Shown: positions 25,686 to 33,350, counted from the stretch's first letter. The stretch: 35,503 nt of DNA from Alistipes sp. (GCA_029065825.1 JAIEHQ010000053.1:1-35503); one strand, 5' to 3'. The notes: generated by a model from the letters alone, not told the origin. A program made the numbers and translations.

Positions 25686-26611
25686 GGTTGGGTTCTTTTT
25701 TCGATCGTGAAAGTTTCGCCCTCGGTGGCGGGATAACTCTCGGGGAACACCGTGCGGGCCTCCGCGACCAGCACCGACTCGTCCTTGTAGCGGGAGGAGT
25801 AGTGACCGATCAGAAGCCGCCGGGCCTCCGCCTTCAGGGCGATGCGGGCGGCCTCGACGGCGGTCGAGTGACCCCGTTCGCGGGCGATGCGGCGTTCGTT
25901 GTGTGAGTAGGTGGCCTCGTGGTAGAGCAGATCGGCTCCTGCGGCCAGCCCCGCGGCTTTGGGCGACCAGCTCGTGTCGGAGAGGTAGGCGTAGGAGCGG
26001 GGCCGGTGGGGCCGGTAGGTCAGTTCGGCGTTGGGGATCGTCCGTCCGTCGTCGAGCGTGACCGCCTCGCCCCTTTTGGCTGCCGTGATGCGTGCGATCG
26101 AGAGGTCGTACTCGGCGATCTTCTCCTTGCGCACGTTCAGCGGCGGCTCCTTCTCGCGGAAGAGATAGCCCGAGGTGGGGACGCGGTGGCGCAGCGGGAT
26201 GCTCCAGACCTCCAGCGTGCGGTTCTCCAGCAGCAGGGCGTGGCGGGTGGTATCGACCGGATGCCACTCCACGGAGTAGGGCAGCTGCGGATCGAAGTAG
26301 TGCAGGTGGTGGTCGATCAGCTCGCCCAGCGGTGTCGGCCCGAAGACAGGCAGCGGGGTGCGCCGGCCGTAAAGTCCCAGCGTGGAGATCAGCGGAAAGA
26401 GTCCGAAGAGGTGGTCGCCGTGCAGGTGGGAGATGAAGACGGCCCGCAGCTTGAGCGGGTTGATGCCGTAGCGGAACATCTGCCGCTGCACTCCTTCGCC
26501 CGCATCGACCAGATAGTATTGTTCGTTCACATCGACTATCTGGGCCGATGGGTGGCGGTTCGCCGTCGGTTTGGCCGAGGCGGAGCCCAGTATGGTTACC
26601 TTGAAACTCAT
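25682..26611 (-). CDS. rnz: Ribonuclease Z (tRNA 3' endonuclease)
   Basis: Metallo-beta-lactamase-fold endonuclease that trims the 3' end of tRNA precursors, 309 residues as usual for RNase Z short form. The zinc-site signature HLHGDH covers residues 62-67 (H62, H64, D66, H67); the flexible arm region follows in the middle part (around 145-185); later ligands lie in LSDTSW (aspartate) and RERGHSTAVEAA; IGHYSSRY near the end holds the last histidine. The start at 26611 (MSFKVTILGSASAKP) fits family starts. It overlaps the downstream methyltransferase by 4 nt (ATGA). A hairpin lies 17 nt upstream of its start, between it and trxB. Confidence 0.96.
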   Translation of the reverse strand: MSFKVTILGSASAKPTANRHPSAQIVDVNEQYYLVDAGEGVQRQMFRYGINPLKLRAVFISHLHGDHLFGLFPLISTLGLYGRRTPLPVFGPTPLGELIDHHLHYFDPQLPYSVEWHPVDTTRHALLLENRTLEVWSIPLRHRVPTSGYLFREKEPPLNVRKEKIAEYDLSIARITAAKRGEAVTLDDGRTIPNAELTYRPHRPRSYAYLSDTSWSPKAAGLAAGADLLYHEATYSHNERRIARERGHSTAVEAARIALKAEARRLLIGHYSSRYKDESVLVAEARTVFPESYPATEGETFTIEKRTQP

Positions 26612-26627
26612 GCTTTCTTCGTTTTCA

Positions 26628-26651
26628 TTGCCGGCGGCCCTCCGCCGGCAA
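26628..26651 (-). other. Inverted repeat between trxB and rnz
   Basis: TTGCCGGCGG (26628-26637) and CCGCCGGCAA (26642-26651) form a perfect 10-bp stem with loop CCCT. No T-run follows on either strand, so it is not a standard terminator; it could be an mRNA processing or stability hairpin. Confidence 0.7.
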
Positions 26652-26710
26652 GCGAAAGGGAAGCGCTTGCCGGAATTTCCGGAGCGCCTCCCTGTTCGTT
26701 GCGTCGCGGG

Positions 26711-27631
26711 CTATTTCAGCAGGAAACGCTCGCACTCGAGTGCTGCCGTGCAACCCGATCCGGCGGCGGTGATCGCCTGACGGAAGTGGGGATCGCGGAC
26801 ATCGCCTGCGGCGAAGACACCCTCGACGTTGGTGCGTGCGCTGCCCGGAACGGTCTTGATATAACCCTCGGCATCCAGCTCCAGCTGACCGGCGAAGACC
26901 TCCGTGTTGGGGTGGTGTCCGATGGCCAGGAAGAAGCCTGCCAGTTCGATATTGCTCTCCGTGCCCTGTGCGTCGCGGACGGTAATGCCCGTCACGCCGC
27001 ACTCGTCGCCCAGCACCTCGACGGTGTTGTGCTCGAAGAGCACCTTGATGTTCGGGGTGTTCATCACGCGCTCCTGCATCGCTTTCGAGGCGCGCAGGAA
27101 AGGCTTGCGGACGATCAGATAGACCTGACGGCAGATCGAGGCGAGGTAGGTGGCCTCCTCGCAGGCCGTGTCGCCGCCGCCGACGACGGCAACGTCTTTC
27201 TTGCGGTAGAAGAAGCCGTCGCACGTGGCGCAGGCGCTCACACCCATTCCCTTGAACTTCTGCTCGGAGGGCAGACCCAGGTATTTGGCCGAAGCGCCGG
27301 TGGCCACGATCAGGCTCTCGGCGGCGATCTCCTTCTCGTCGTTGATCGTCACGCGGAACGGACGCGAGGAGAGATCGACCTTAGTGACGATGCCCGAACG
27401 GAGGTCGGCACCGAAGCGCTGCGCCTGGGCACGCATGTTCTCCATCAGTTTCGGGCCGTCGATGCCCTCCGGGAAACCGGGGAAGTTCTCGATCTGGGTG
27501 GTGGTGGTCAGCTGGCCGCCCGGCTCGATGCCCTCGTAGAGGACGGGAGAGAGGTTGGCGCGCGACAGATAGATGGCAGCCGTGAAGCCCGCGGGGCCGC
27601 TGCCGATGATGAGGCATTTTACTTGTTCCAT
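26711..27631 (-). CDS. trxB: Thioredoxin reductase (NADPH, FAD)
   Basis: Low-molecular-weight thioredoxin reductase, 306 residues, a cytoplasmic flavoprotein that passes electrons from NADPH to thioredoxin. FAD-binding GSGPAGFTAA lies at 10-19, redox-active CATC at 134-137, the NADPH-binding GGGDTACEEA just after, and the C-terminal FAD-binding GVFAAGDVRD is complete. Spacing of the motifs is standard. It begins 18 nt after the end of the pseudokinase-WG gene with no TAnnTTTG box between, so it may be read from the same transcript as that cluster (inference). The thioredoxin at 4647-5069 is exported and not an obvious partner. Confidence 0.97.
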   Translation of the reverse strand: MEQVKCLIIGSGPAGFTAAIYLSRANLSPVLYEGIEPGGQLTTTTQIENFPGFPEGIDGPKLMENMRAQAQRFGADLRSGIVTKVDLSSRPFRVTINDEKEIAAESLIVATGASAKYLGLPSEQKFKGMGVSACATCDGFFYRKKDVAVVGGGDTACEEATYLASICRQVYLIVRKPFLRASKAMQERVMNTPNIKVLFEHNTVEVLGDECGVTGITVRDAQGTESNIELAGFFLAIGHHPNTEVFAGQLELDAEGYIKTVPGSARTNVEGVFAAGDVRDPHFRQAITAAGSGCTAALECERFLLK

Positions 27632-27649
27632 AATCGTTAAGGTTTTGAG

Positions 27650-28654
27650 TTATTTGGTTTCGATGTATTCGTTCTCTTCGATGTAGCGTTCCGTGAAGGG
27701 GGTGCCGATGCGGCCGTCGTAGTCGGCCAACGCCCAGAGTCCGCCGGAGCGTAGGCGCGAGCAGCCCGTGAAGGGGTTGAACTCGACGATCTCGTAATGG
27801 GGCGGAATCACGTAGCGGCCCCGTTTGTCGATCAGTCCCATGCCCGTCGGGGTCTGCACTTCGGCGCGGCCCTCGCGGAAGTCGGCGGCCCAGAGGAATT
27901 GCGGAGCTATGACCGGGCGGTTCTCCGTATCGACGAATCCGTAGCCCTCCCGATCCGCGATGCGGACCAGCTGGTCGGAGATCTCGCCCACGTAGAGGTG
28001 GCCAGGGAAACGGCTGCCGGTCAGGTATTCGGCGGGAGCCGCGTCGCAGAGCAGCGAGCCGGTTCCCCCCCCCTGCTCGACGGCGTAGCGACGCAGCGAG
28101 GCGAAGCCCTCCGCATCGTCGCCCGATCCGAAGCGGGCGAAGTGGTAGCGCACGGGGACGAGCTCTCCCGAGGGGTGCACGTAGGTGTTTTCGGGCTTGA
28201 GGTTGTTGTGGCTGAAGCCGATGGCCGCCAGTCCCTTTTCGAGGCGGTCGATCGACGCGAGCAGCACGTCGGTCGGAAATTCGGCGGCGCAGCGGTCGAG
28301 CGGACGGCCCCCGTCGGGCAGCCGGTGCAGCAGCAGGTCGCATCCCCGGGCGGGATCGCCGGCGAGCGACAACTCTCCGCGCAGGATGAGGTAGGGGGTC
28401 AGCAGCTCCGTGCGAAGCCGGCCGAGCCGGGCGGCGGTGCGCTCGACCGATTCGAGGGCTGCCGTCGAAAGCGGAAAGCAGAGCAGGTAGCGTGCTCCGC
28501 GCCACTCGATCTCGGTCTCGGCGAAGCGGCTCGTGCGCACGAGCCGCACCTCGCCCGCTTCGTCCCGCAGGGGGCGGCAGTCGCCGAGCGTGCGGAAGAA
28601 GAGGTCGGGCGCTTGCAACGCCTCCGAGAACTGATATAGCGTAGGTACCGTCAT
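27650..28654 (-). CDS. Pseudokinase-like domain plus WG repeats, 334 aa
   Basis: The N-terminal part (about 1-175) is homologous to the kinase-WG protein encoded at 31270-32436: both carry an RTLG motif near the start and a LKPEN loop. Here the loop reads HNNLKPEN (149-156), so the catalytic aspartate is asparagine; the beta-3 lysine is missing (YLLCFPL where the relative has MLKCY) and the DFD metal motif is replaced by RYH. It is therefore probably a non-catalytic pseudokinase. The C-terminal part (about 232-325) has about three WG-type repeats, such as GYGFVDTENRPVIAPQ and GMGLIDKRGRYVIPPHYE, which usually mediate binding. A run of nine G (28065-28073 on the other strand as C) encodes part of QGGGTG around residue 195. 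It starts 4 nt after the VWA gene. Confidence 0.8.
   Translation of the reverse strand: MTVPTLYQFSEALQAPDLFFRTLGDCRPLRDEAGEVRLVRTSRFAETEIEWRGARYLLCFPLSTAALESVERTAARLGRLRTELLTPYLILRGELSLAGDPARGCDLLLHRLPDGGRPLDRCAAEFPTDVLLASIDRLEKGLAAIGFSHNNLKPENTYVHPSGELVPVRYHFARFGSGDDAEGFASLRRYAVEQGGGTGSLLCDAAPAEYLTGSRFPGHLYVGEISDQLVRIADREGYGFVDTENRPVIAPQFLWAADFREGRAEVQTPTGMGLIDKRGRYVIPPHYEIVEFNPFTGCSRLRSGGLWALADYDGRIGTPFTERYIEENEYIETK
28065..28073 (-). repeat. G9 homopolymer inside the pseudokinase gene
   Basis: Nine consecutive C on the plus strand, nine G on the coding strand, encode two and a half glycine codons within EQGGGTG. A slip of one base would shift the frame before the WG repeats. Confidence 0.9.
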
Positions 28655-28658
28655 GGCC

Positions 28659-29513
28659 TTATTGGATTCTGATGCTGATCGAGCCGATGTTGAGGATTGC
28701 GATCAGTTCGGCGATCGAGGCGTTGTGGCTCATCCCCCGGAAGGGCGGAAGGGCGTTGTCGCCCCGCACCTGCCGGATCGCCTCCGAGAGGTTGTCGGGC
28801 ATGACGCTCGAACAGTCGTGGAGCAGCCGGGCGTAGCGGTTGGCGGGGTCGATCTCCCCGTCGGCGGGGAAGACCAGCGACCGGGCCTCGGCATCGGAGG
28901 CGGTGTGTATGTTGAGCAGCAGCGTCTGTCCGTCGGCGGTGCCCGTCGCGCGGATCTGGTTGCAGATGTCCAGCTGTTCGCGCGGCTCGCAGTCGGAGGC
29001 TTCGCCGTCGGTTATGTTGAAGATCATGGGCGGGAAGCTCTCCCGGTGGGCCGGATGGGCGCACCAGCCGCGCACCAGGTCGCGGATCTGGAGCAGCGCC
29101 TCGTACATGGGAGTCTCCCCGGAGGCTTTGGGGGCGATCCAGGCCGGGGTCTCGATGCGGCGCACGGCGGGCGAGCCGTCGGGCATGCGCCGTTCGACCA
29201 GCCGCACGCGGCGCTCCACGGGCAGCTCGGCCAGCCGTGCGACGGAGACCAGCGGCAGCGGGTCGCCGAGCAGCGAGACCACCCCGTCGCCCGAGTAGCC
29301 CAGCACGGCCACGTCGTAGTAGTCGCGCACGCCGTCGCTCCGCCTGGCCCGTTCGATCAGCTCGAAGAGCAGCCGGTTAGCCACTTCGGCCACCGCCTCG
29401 GCCTTGGTCGTCTCGATTCCGCCGAAACGGATCCGCTGGGCCATCGAACCCGATTGGTCGATGGCCAGGATGAAGGCGGTGCGGTGCGCCCGCGTGATGC
29501 TTTGCGCGTACAT
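28659..29513 (-). CDS. VWA-domain protein with complete MIDAS (TerY-like), 284 aa
   Basis: Cytoplasmic von Willebrand factor A domain protein; no signal peptide or membrane segment. The metal-ion-dependent adhesion site is complete: DQSGS (D19, S21, S23), T134 in GETPMYEA and D169 in NITDGEASD. VWA proteins with this layout resemble TerY of the TerY-P group, which in other bacteria occurs with protein kinases and PP2C phosphatases; here kinase-like genes are present but no phosphatase is visible. The start codon overlaps the DUF4954 stop by one base (TAATG), and the pseudokinase-WG gene follows after 4 nt. Function is inferred to be assembly of a complex controlled by the neighbouring kinase-like proteins. 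Confidence 0.88.
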   Translation of the reverse strand: MYAQSITRAHRTAFILAIDQSGSMAQRIRFGGIETTKAEAVAEVANRLLFELIERARRSDGVRDYYDVAVLGYSGDGVVSLLGDPLPLVSVARLAELPVERRVRLVERRMPDGSPAVRRIETPAWIAPKASGETPMYEALLQIRDLVRGWCAHPAHRESFPPMIFNITDGEASDCEPREQLDICNQIRATGTADGQTLLLNIHTASDAEARSLVFPADGEIDPANRYARLLHDCSSVMPDNLSEAIRQVRGDNALPPFRGMSHNASIAELIAILNIGSISIRIQ

Positions 29514-31240
29514 TATTTCAGGCCTCTTACGTTGCGGTAATCTTCGTTTTTCTCCTCATCGGTGTCGGCTTCCGTTCCGTAGCCGACCGCCATTGCGGAG
29601 GAGCAGTCGCGCGCCCGGTCGTCGTCGGCGCTTTTAGCCAGCGCCTCGCTGGCGTTCCGCCCGGCTGCGATCGCTTCGGCGATCTCTTCGGGCGAGGGGG
29701 CGTGGCCCAGCAGCTGGGCGAGCACACCTTCGGCCCAGTTGCGGGCGTAGCGGGGGTAGTCGGCCGCCAGCAGGTCGAGCCGCTCCTCGATCTGCCGGAG
29801 CGTGGCGAGCCGTCCCGCCTCGATGTCGTCGAGCAGGCGGCGCACCTCGCGGCGCGGGACGTACTGGCCGGCCAGGTCGCTCCAGCGGCCCGAGCCGTCG
29901 CGGTCGCCCGCCTCGGCCCCGCCGAGCATCGCCCCGAGCGAGGCGACGATGGCCCGGTTGTATAGTTTGAGTCCCCGCCGGAGCTGTACGGATTTGATCG
30001 TGGCGTGGTTGTGCACGTAGCTTTCGGCGTCGGGCCGAGCCTCTTCGAGGGTGTTGAGCGTGTTTACCGCGTCGATCATGCCGCCCGCGAGGTAGGGGTT
30101 GTGCACTTCGAAATTGATCCGGTCGCGGCGCAGCGTGCGGCGGTCCCGCTCGGGCCACTTGGCCGTGTCGCGGACGGTGCCGTAGCTGGTCAGGTTGGCC
30201 CCCGGCATCAGGCTGGAGCGCCCCTCCTGCTCGACCAGGTAGGAGAAGGGGAAGGCGGTGGTGTCGTGGTGGTGCGTGTGCCGCCCCAGCACCAGCGTGA
30301 AGGGTCCTTCGACGGCCGGTGCCATGACGTAGGCGCTGCTGCCGAATTTGCAGCCCCGCAGGTGGATCGACTGGTGGACCGCGCCGCTCTTGAAGAGGTG
30401 GTTGCTCTGGTTGGCTCCGCTTCCCGCGTTGAAAAAGGAGAACATGCCGGCGATGAGCAGCGAGGATTTGTGGTGCGAGACGGTGTAGGGGCCGGCGAAG
30501 ACGGAGACCGCCTCGCCGTTCTCGCAGTGGCAGTTGGCGAACAGAAGCGTATCGACCGCCGTGAAGTTCCGGTCGAGCGTGCAGCACTCGCCCGCGAAGC
30601 AGCGTTCGAGCGAGACACCTCCGTCGATATGCGCCCCTTCGGCCGCGATGAAGTCGCGCGCCGTTACGTCGATGCCGATGAACGCGCCGCTGAGGACGGT
30701 GCCGTTCTCGAGCCGCGAGGCTCCTTCGACGACGGCATCCTCAGCGATATGGACCTCCCGGATGAAGCGGGCGCCCACCACGCGGGCCCGCTTCCCGACC
30801 GTACCCATCCGGTCGCGCCGGGTCTCGGCGCGACGGTCGATGATCCGCTCCAGCGCGGCGATCGCTGCGGGGCGGTGGCGGCAGAGGGCCAGCAGGTAGG
30901 CCGCCTGGGCCGACAGCTCGTTGCAGAGGGGCAGCGCGCGTCCGCCGCACTCGTTGATCGCGGCCACGCGCACTCCGTTGCCGAACGACGACTCGTGCCG
31001 GCATTCGAGGCGGCAGACATCCGAAACGACGGCTTCGTCGCAGATCCGGTAGTTGCTTACTGTCGCACGGCGGATTTGTGCGCCCCGTCCGATCCGCACG
31101 TCGCCTTCGAAGCGGCTGTCGCGGATCTCCTCCGGACGGAATCCGGGGGCGACCTCCACCCGCTCCCATGCCTGGGCGGTGTTGCCGGCGGCTTCGAGGC
31201 GGGCGATCTCTTCCTGGGTAAGTTTTCTGTATTCCGTCAT
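29513..31240 (-). CDS. DUF4954 family protein, left-handed beta-helix
   Basis: Large Bacteroidota protein of the DUF4954 family, 575 residues from ATG 31240 (MTEYRKLTQEEI). A second in-frame ATG at 31273 overlaps the kinase-WG stop (ATGA) and would add 11 residues; I prefer 31240 because a perfect promoter lies between the two and the family start is MxEYRKL-like. The central part (about 40-330) is rich in hexapeptide-like turns (IGRGAQIRRATVSN, DVRIG, VTARDFIAAEGAHID, GCKFGSSAYVMAP), as in left-handed beta-helix acyl- or nucleotidyl-transferase folds; the C-terminal 180 residues are helical. No catalytic role is established. It overlaps VWA by one base (TAATG), so translation is coupled. Confidence 0.87.
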   Translation of the reverse strand: MTEYRKLTQEEIARLEAAGNTAQAWERVEVAPGFRPEEIRDSRFEGDVRIGRGAQIRRATVSNYRICDEAVVSDVCRLECRHESSFGNGVRVAAINECGGRALPLCNELSAQAAYLLALCRHRPAAIAALERIIDRRAETRRDRMGTVGKRARVVGARFIREVHIAEDAVVEGASRLENGTVLSGAFIGIDVTARDFIAAEGAHIDGGVSLERCFAGECCTLDRNFTAVDTLLFANCHCENGEAVSVFAGPYTVSHHKSSLLIAGMFSFFNAGSGANQSNHLFKSGAVHQSIHLRGCKFGSSAYVMAPAVEGPFTLVLGRHTHHHDTTAFPFSYLVEQEGRSSLMPGANLTSYGTVRDTAKWPERDRRTLRRDRINFEVHNPYLAGGMIDAVNTLNTLEEARPDAESYVHNHATIKSVQLRRGLKLYNRAIVASLGAMLGGAEAGDRDGSGRWSDLAGQYVPRREVRRLLDDIEAGRLATLRQIEERLDLLAADYPRYARNWAEGVLAQLLGHAPSPEEIAEAIAAGRNASEALAKSADDDRARDCSSAMAVGYGTEADTDEEKNEDYRNVRGLK

Positions 31241-31260
31241 GTTCGTTCCGAAATATGAGG

Positions 31261-31292
31261 CAAATGTAGTCATTTGCCCTCAAATATCCAAA
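31261..31292 (-). promoter_or_regulatory. Promoter TTTG-N20-TACATTTG within the kinase-WG 3' end
   Basis: On the minus strand TTTG (31292-31289) and TACATTTG (31268-31261) are exactly 20 nt apart, an ideal Bacteroidota promoter. It is inside the last codons of the kinase-WG gene and would drive DUF4954 and the genes behind it with a leader of about 15 nt. Confidence 0.88.
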
Positions 31293-32436
31293 GCGCTTCC
31301 CGCCCCCGGCGGTCGATCGTGCGGCGCTCCCCTCCGTGCACCACGACGGCCCGTCCGCCGGCGAAGGGCTTCACGGCCGTGCAGTGCGCGCAGTCGATGG
31401 CGACTCGGCCGCCGCCGTCGATGAAATGCCAGCAGCGTCCCGTGCGGACGGCGGCCAGCCCCTCCGTGAAGTCGAAGGCCGCGTCGTAAAGGGGCGGAAT
31501 CGTCTCCCCGGCGGCCGTGCGGAAGCCCCACAGCCCGTCGCGCACGAAGAGTTCGCTGCGGTCGGCCTGCCCCGAAGGCCCCTCGACGGCATATTCCAGC
31601 AGGCGGCGGAGCGTCGGCAGCCGCAGCAGGGGCGAACGCAGCAGCCGGGCGATGCGGTAGCGCACGGCATCGCCCGCCCGTTCGAACAGGGCGAGCGTCT
31701 CGGCATAGGCTTCCGACCGTCCCCCGAGCAGGGTGCGCGGCACGAGCAGCACCCCCTCCTCCGTATCGCCCAGGGCGAGCAGGCCGGGATTCAGGGCCAG
31801 GGCATGAAGCGTGGTGGAGATCAGAGCGATCGAGTAGTCGTCGATCGCCGCATCGAAGTCCTCCGGCGTGCGGGCCGGATGCTGGTAGGCGGCCGTCCCC
31901 AGCTCGGGGCTGCGCTCGCCGGCGAAGGCGGGCAGAAAGGCGCAGTCGAAGTCGATCGGGCGGAGTGCGCCCTCGGGACCGACCAGGATGTTTTCGGGCT
32001 TCAGGTCGCCGTGGGCCGTCGGGCTGCGGAGCATGCCGAGGGCCATGCGGTCGAAGGCGGCGGCCAGCTGCGCGAGCCGCTCCGTGTCGCCGCTGCGGAC
32101 GGCCCGGAGCAGCTCCTCGCGGAGGGTGGCGCCCTCGATCCAGTCGTCGATCACGGCATCGCCCCAGACCCCGTTCCCGTCGGGCTGCCAGAGGTAGATC
32201 TCCTCCGGGAGGAACCGTTCGCCGTAGATGGCCTCCAGCCGCCGCATCGGACGGGTGTAGCACTTGAGCATGCGGAACTTGCCTCCGCAGCTTATCTTGA
32301 AGACGACCGCGCTGTTGCCCACCCAGCGGGCGGGCGAGCCGTCGGGCAGGCGGCACACCCCGAAGGGACCCAGCGTGCGGGTCAGCCCCTCGGGGTCGTC
32401 CATCGTTTCGAGGTATTGGCGGATCGACAGGTGCAT
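31270..32436 (-). CDS. Atypical protein kinase domain plus C-terminal WG repeats, 388 aa
   Basis: Start chosen at 32436 (MHLSIRQYLE), since an earlier in-frame ATG at 32484 lies inside the slyD terminator. The N-terminal 290 residues have a protein-kinase-like fold with key residues intact: K58 (beta-3 lysine in RMLKCY), E79 candidate in helix C, catalytic loop HGDLKPEN (142-149) with D144, metal-binding DFD (162-164) in place of DFG, GTAAYQHPA as the GTxxYxxPE activation segment and DDYS (199-202). The glycine loop is poor. The last 90 residues carry WG-type repeats (GLWGFRTAAGETIPPLYDAA, HFIDGGGRVA). It is cytoplasmic, 17 nt behind a terminator and without its own promoter box. It overlaps the ATG at 31273 (ATGA). 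Confidence 0.82.
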   Translation of the reverse strand: MHLSIRQYLETMDDPEGLTRTLGPFGVCRLPDGSPARWVGNSAVVFKISCGGKFRMLKCYTRPMRRLEAIYGERFLPEEIYLWQPDGNGVWGDAVIDDWIEGATLREELLRAVRSGDTERLAQLAAAFDRMALGMLRSPTAHGDLKPENILVGPEGALRPIDFDCAFLPAFAGERSPELGTAAYQHPARTPEDFDAAIDDYSIALISTTLHALALNPGLLALGDTEEGVLLVPRTLLGGRSEAYAETLALFERAGDAVRYRIARLLRSPLLRLPTLRRLLEYAVEGPSGQADRSELFVRDGLWGFRTAAGETIPPLYDAAFDFTEGLAAVRTGRCWHFIDGGGRVAIDCAHCTAVKPFAGGRAVVVHGGERRTIDRRGREALWIFEGK

Positions 32437-32453
32437 GGGTTTCGTGTCGGTGT

Positions 32454-32489
32454 AAAAAACGAGTGGAAAACCGGGGCTTTCCACTCGTT
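32454..32489 (-). terminator. Rho-independent terminator of slyD
   Basis: A perfect 12-bp stem (32478-32489 with 32458-32469) with an 8-nt loop is followed on the minus strand by a T-run (32459-32454) that partly overlaps the stem base. It is 22 nt after the slyD stop and ends 17 nt before the kinase-WG start. Confidence 0.88.
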
Positions 32490-32511
32490 GAAGATACCTT
32501 GCCGGAGACGG

Positions 32512-33069
32512 TTAGTGGCAGCAGCCGTCGCCGCAGCCGCAGTCGTGTCCGTGATCCTCGCAGCCGCCCTCGCAACCTCCGTCGCAGCCGCAACCGCATC
32601 CGCCTTTGGGCTGGAGGTCTTCGGGCGTTACGTCGCGCACCGAAACCACCTCGACCTCGAAGTTGAGGGTCTTGCCGGCCATCGGGTGGTTGAAGTCCAT
32701 CTTCACGGTCTCGTCGCCCACCTCCTTGATGATGCCGAGCATGCGGTTGCCCTGCGCGTCGCTCATCGGCACCTGCGAGCCGACGAAGAGGATGTCCTCG
32801 GCCAGTTTGCCATCGACCATGAATATGTTTTTGGGCAGATCGACGATCGCCTCGGCGACGATCTCGCCGTAGCCGTCCTTCGGTTCGAGCGTGAAGGCCA
32901 CCTTCTCGCCCGGCTCCTTGCCCAGGATCGCCTCCTCGAATTTGGGGAGGAGCATGCCGGTGCCGAAGATGAACTCCAGGGGAGCGCCCGGCTGGGACTG
33001 GTCTGCGATTGCGCCATCGACGGTCAGCTTGTAATCGACCGCGACCATTTTGTTGTTCTCTACTTTCAT
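32512..33069 (-). CDS. slyD: SlyD-like FKBP peptidyl-prolyl isomerase with metal-binding tail, 185 aa
   Basis: FKBP-type cis-trans prolyl isomerase of the SlyD group, a cytoplasmic folding helper and metallochaperone. Start at 33069 (MKVENNKMVAVDYKL), 32 nt behind a -7 box. The FKBP domain has DGAIADQSQPGAPLEFIFG, the insert-in-flap domain (about 70-125) and the C-terminal strand of the FKBP fold; a Gly/Cys/His-rich tail covers about 156-185 (nine cysteines and three histidines), like the nickel/zinc-binding tail of E. coli SlyD. The IF domain hallmark of SlyD is present by length. Strong assignment; the metal is unknown. Confidence 0.95.
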   Translation of the reverse strand: MKVENNKMVAVDYKLTVDGAIADQSQPGAPLEFIFGTGMLLPKFEEAILGKEPGEKVAFTLEPKDGYGEIVAEAIVDLPKNIFMVDGKLAEDILFVGSQVPMSDAQGNRMLGIIKEVGDETVKMDFNHPMAGKTLNFEVEVVSVRDVTPEDLQPKGGCGCGCDGGCEGGCEDHGHDCGCGDGCCH

Positions 33070-33101
33070 TTTTTTGCGATATGATTTGTATGTAAGTGCG
33101 G

Positions 33102-33132
33102 CAAAGATAGGATTTCCCCGCCGATTTTCCAA
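33102..33132 (-). promoter_or_regulatory. Promoter of slyD: TTGG -33 and TATCTTTG -7
   Basis: On the minus strand TATCTTTG (33109-33102) is preceded 19 nt upstream by TTGG (33132-33129), one base off TTTG. A 7-bp inverted repeat GCCGATT-TTCC-AATCGGC (33120-33137) overlaps the -33 region and could be an operator (inference). Confidence 0.7.
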
Positions 33133-33290
33133 TCGGCCGGGGCCGCACGCACCCTAATAACGCGAAAAAGGGGCGGCGAATTGTGCGGCTGCCGCTCCGC
33201 CGGGCCGGATTTTCCCGCCGCCTGCCCGGCGGCGGCTCGGTTCGCATGCGGGATTTTTCGGCTTCGGGTGCGCGGTTTGCGAATTTTCGC

Positions 33291-33298
33291 TATCTTTG
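33291..33298 (+). promoter_or_regulatory. -7 box TATCTTTG for the glutamine synthetase family gene
   Basis: TATCTTTG lies 52 nt before the start at 33351. No TTTG at the expected 19-21 nt upstream; one lies 11 nt upstream. In the 281-base divergent gap a 9-bp inverted repeat (33197-33205 with 33224-33232) is also present, of unknown role. Confidence 0.65.
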
Positions 33299-33350
33299 TA
33301 GGGAGCCGCCGAGGGCGGAAACGAAAATCATCATCGTTACACGAAATATC

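Noticed and set aside
31241..31273. Earlier DUF4954 start at 31273 (ATGA overlap with the kinase stop)
   Set aside because: Kept only as an alternative: it lies upstream of a perfect promoter and adds 11 residues that do not look like the family start.
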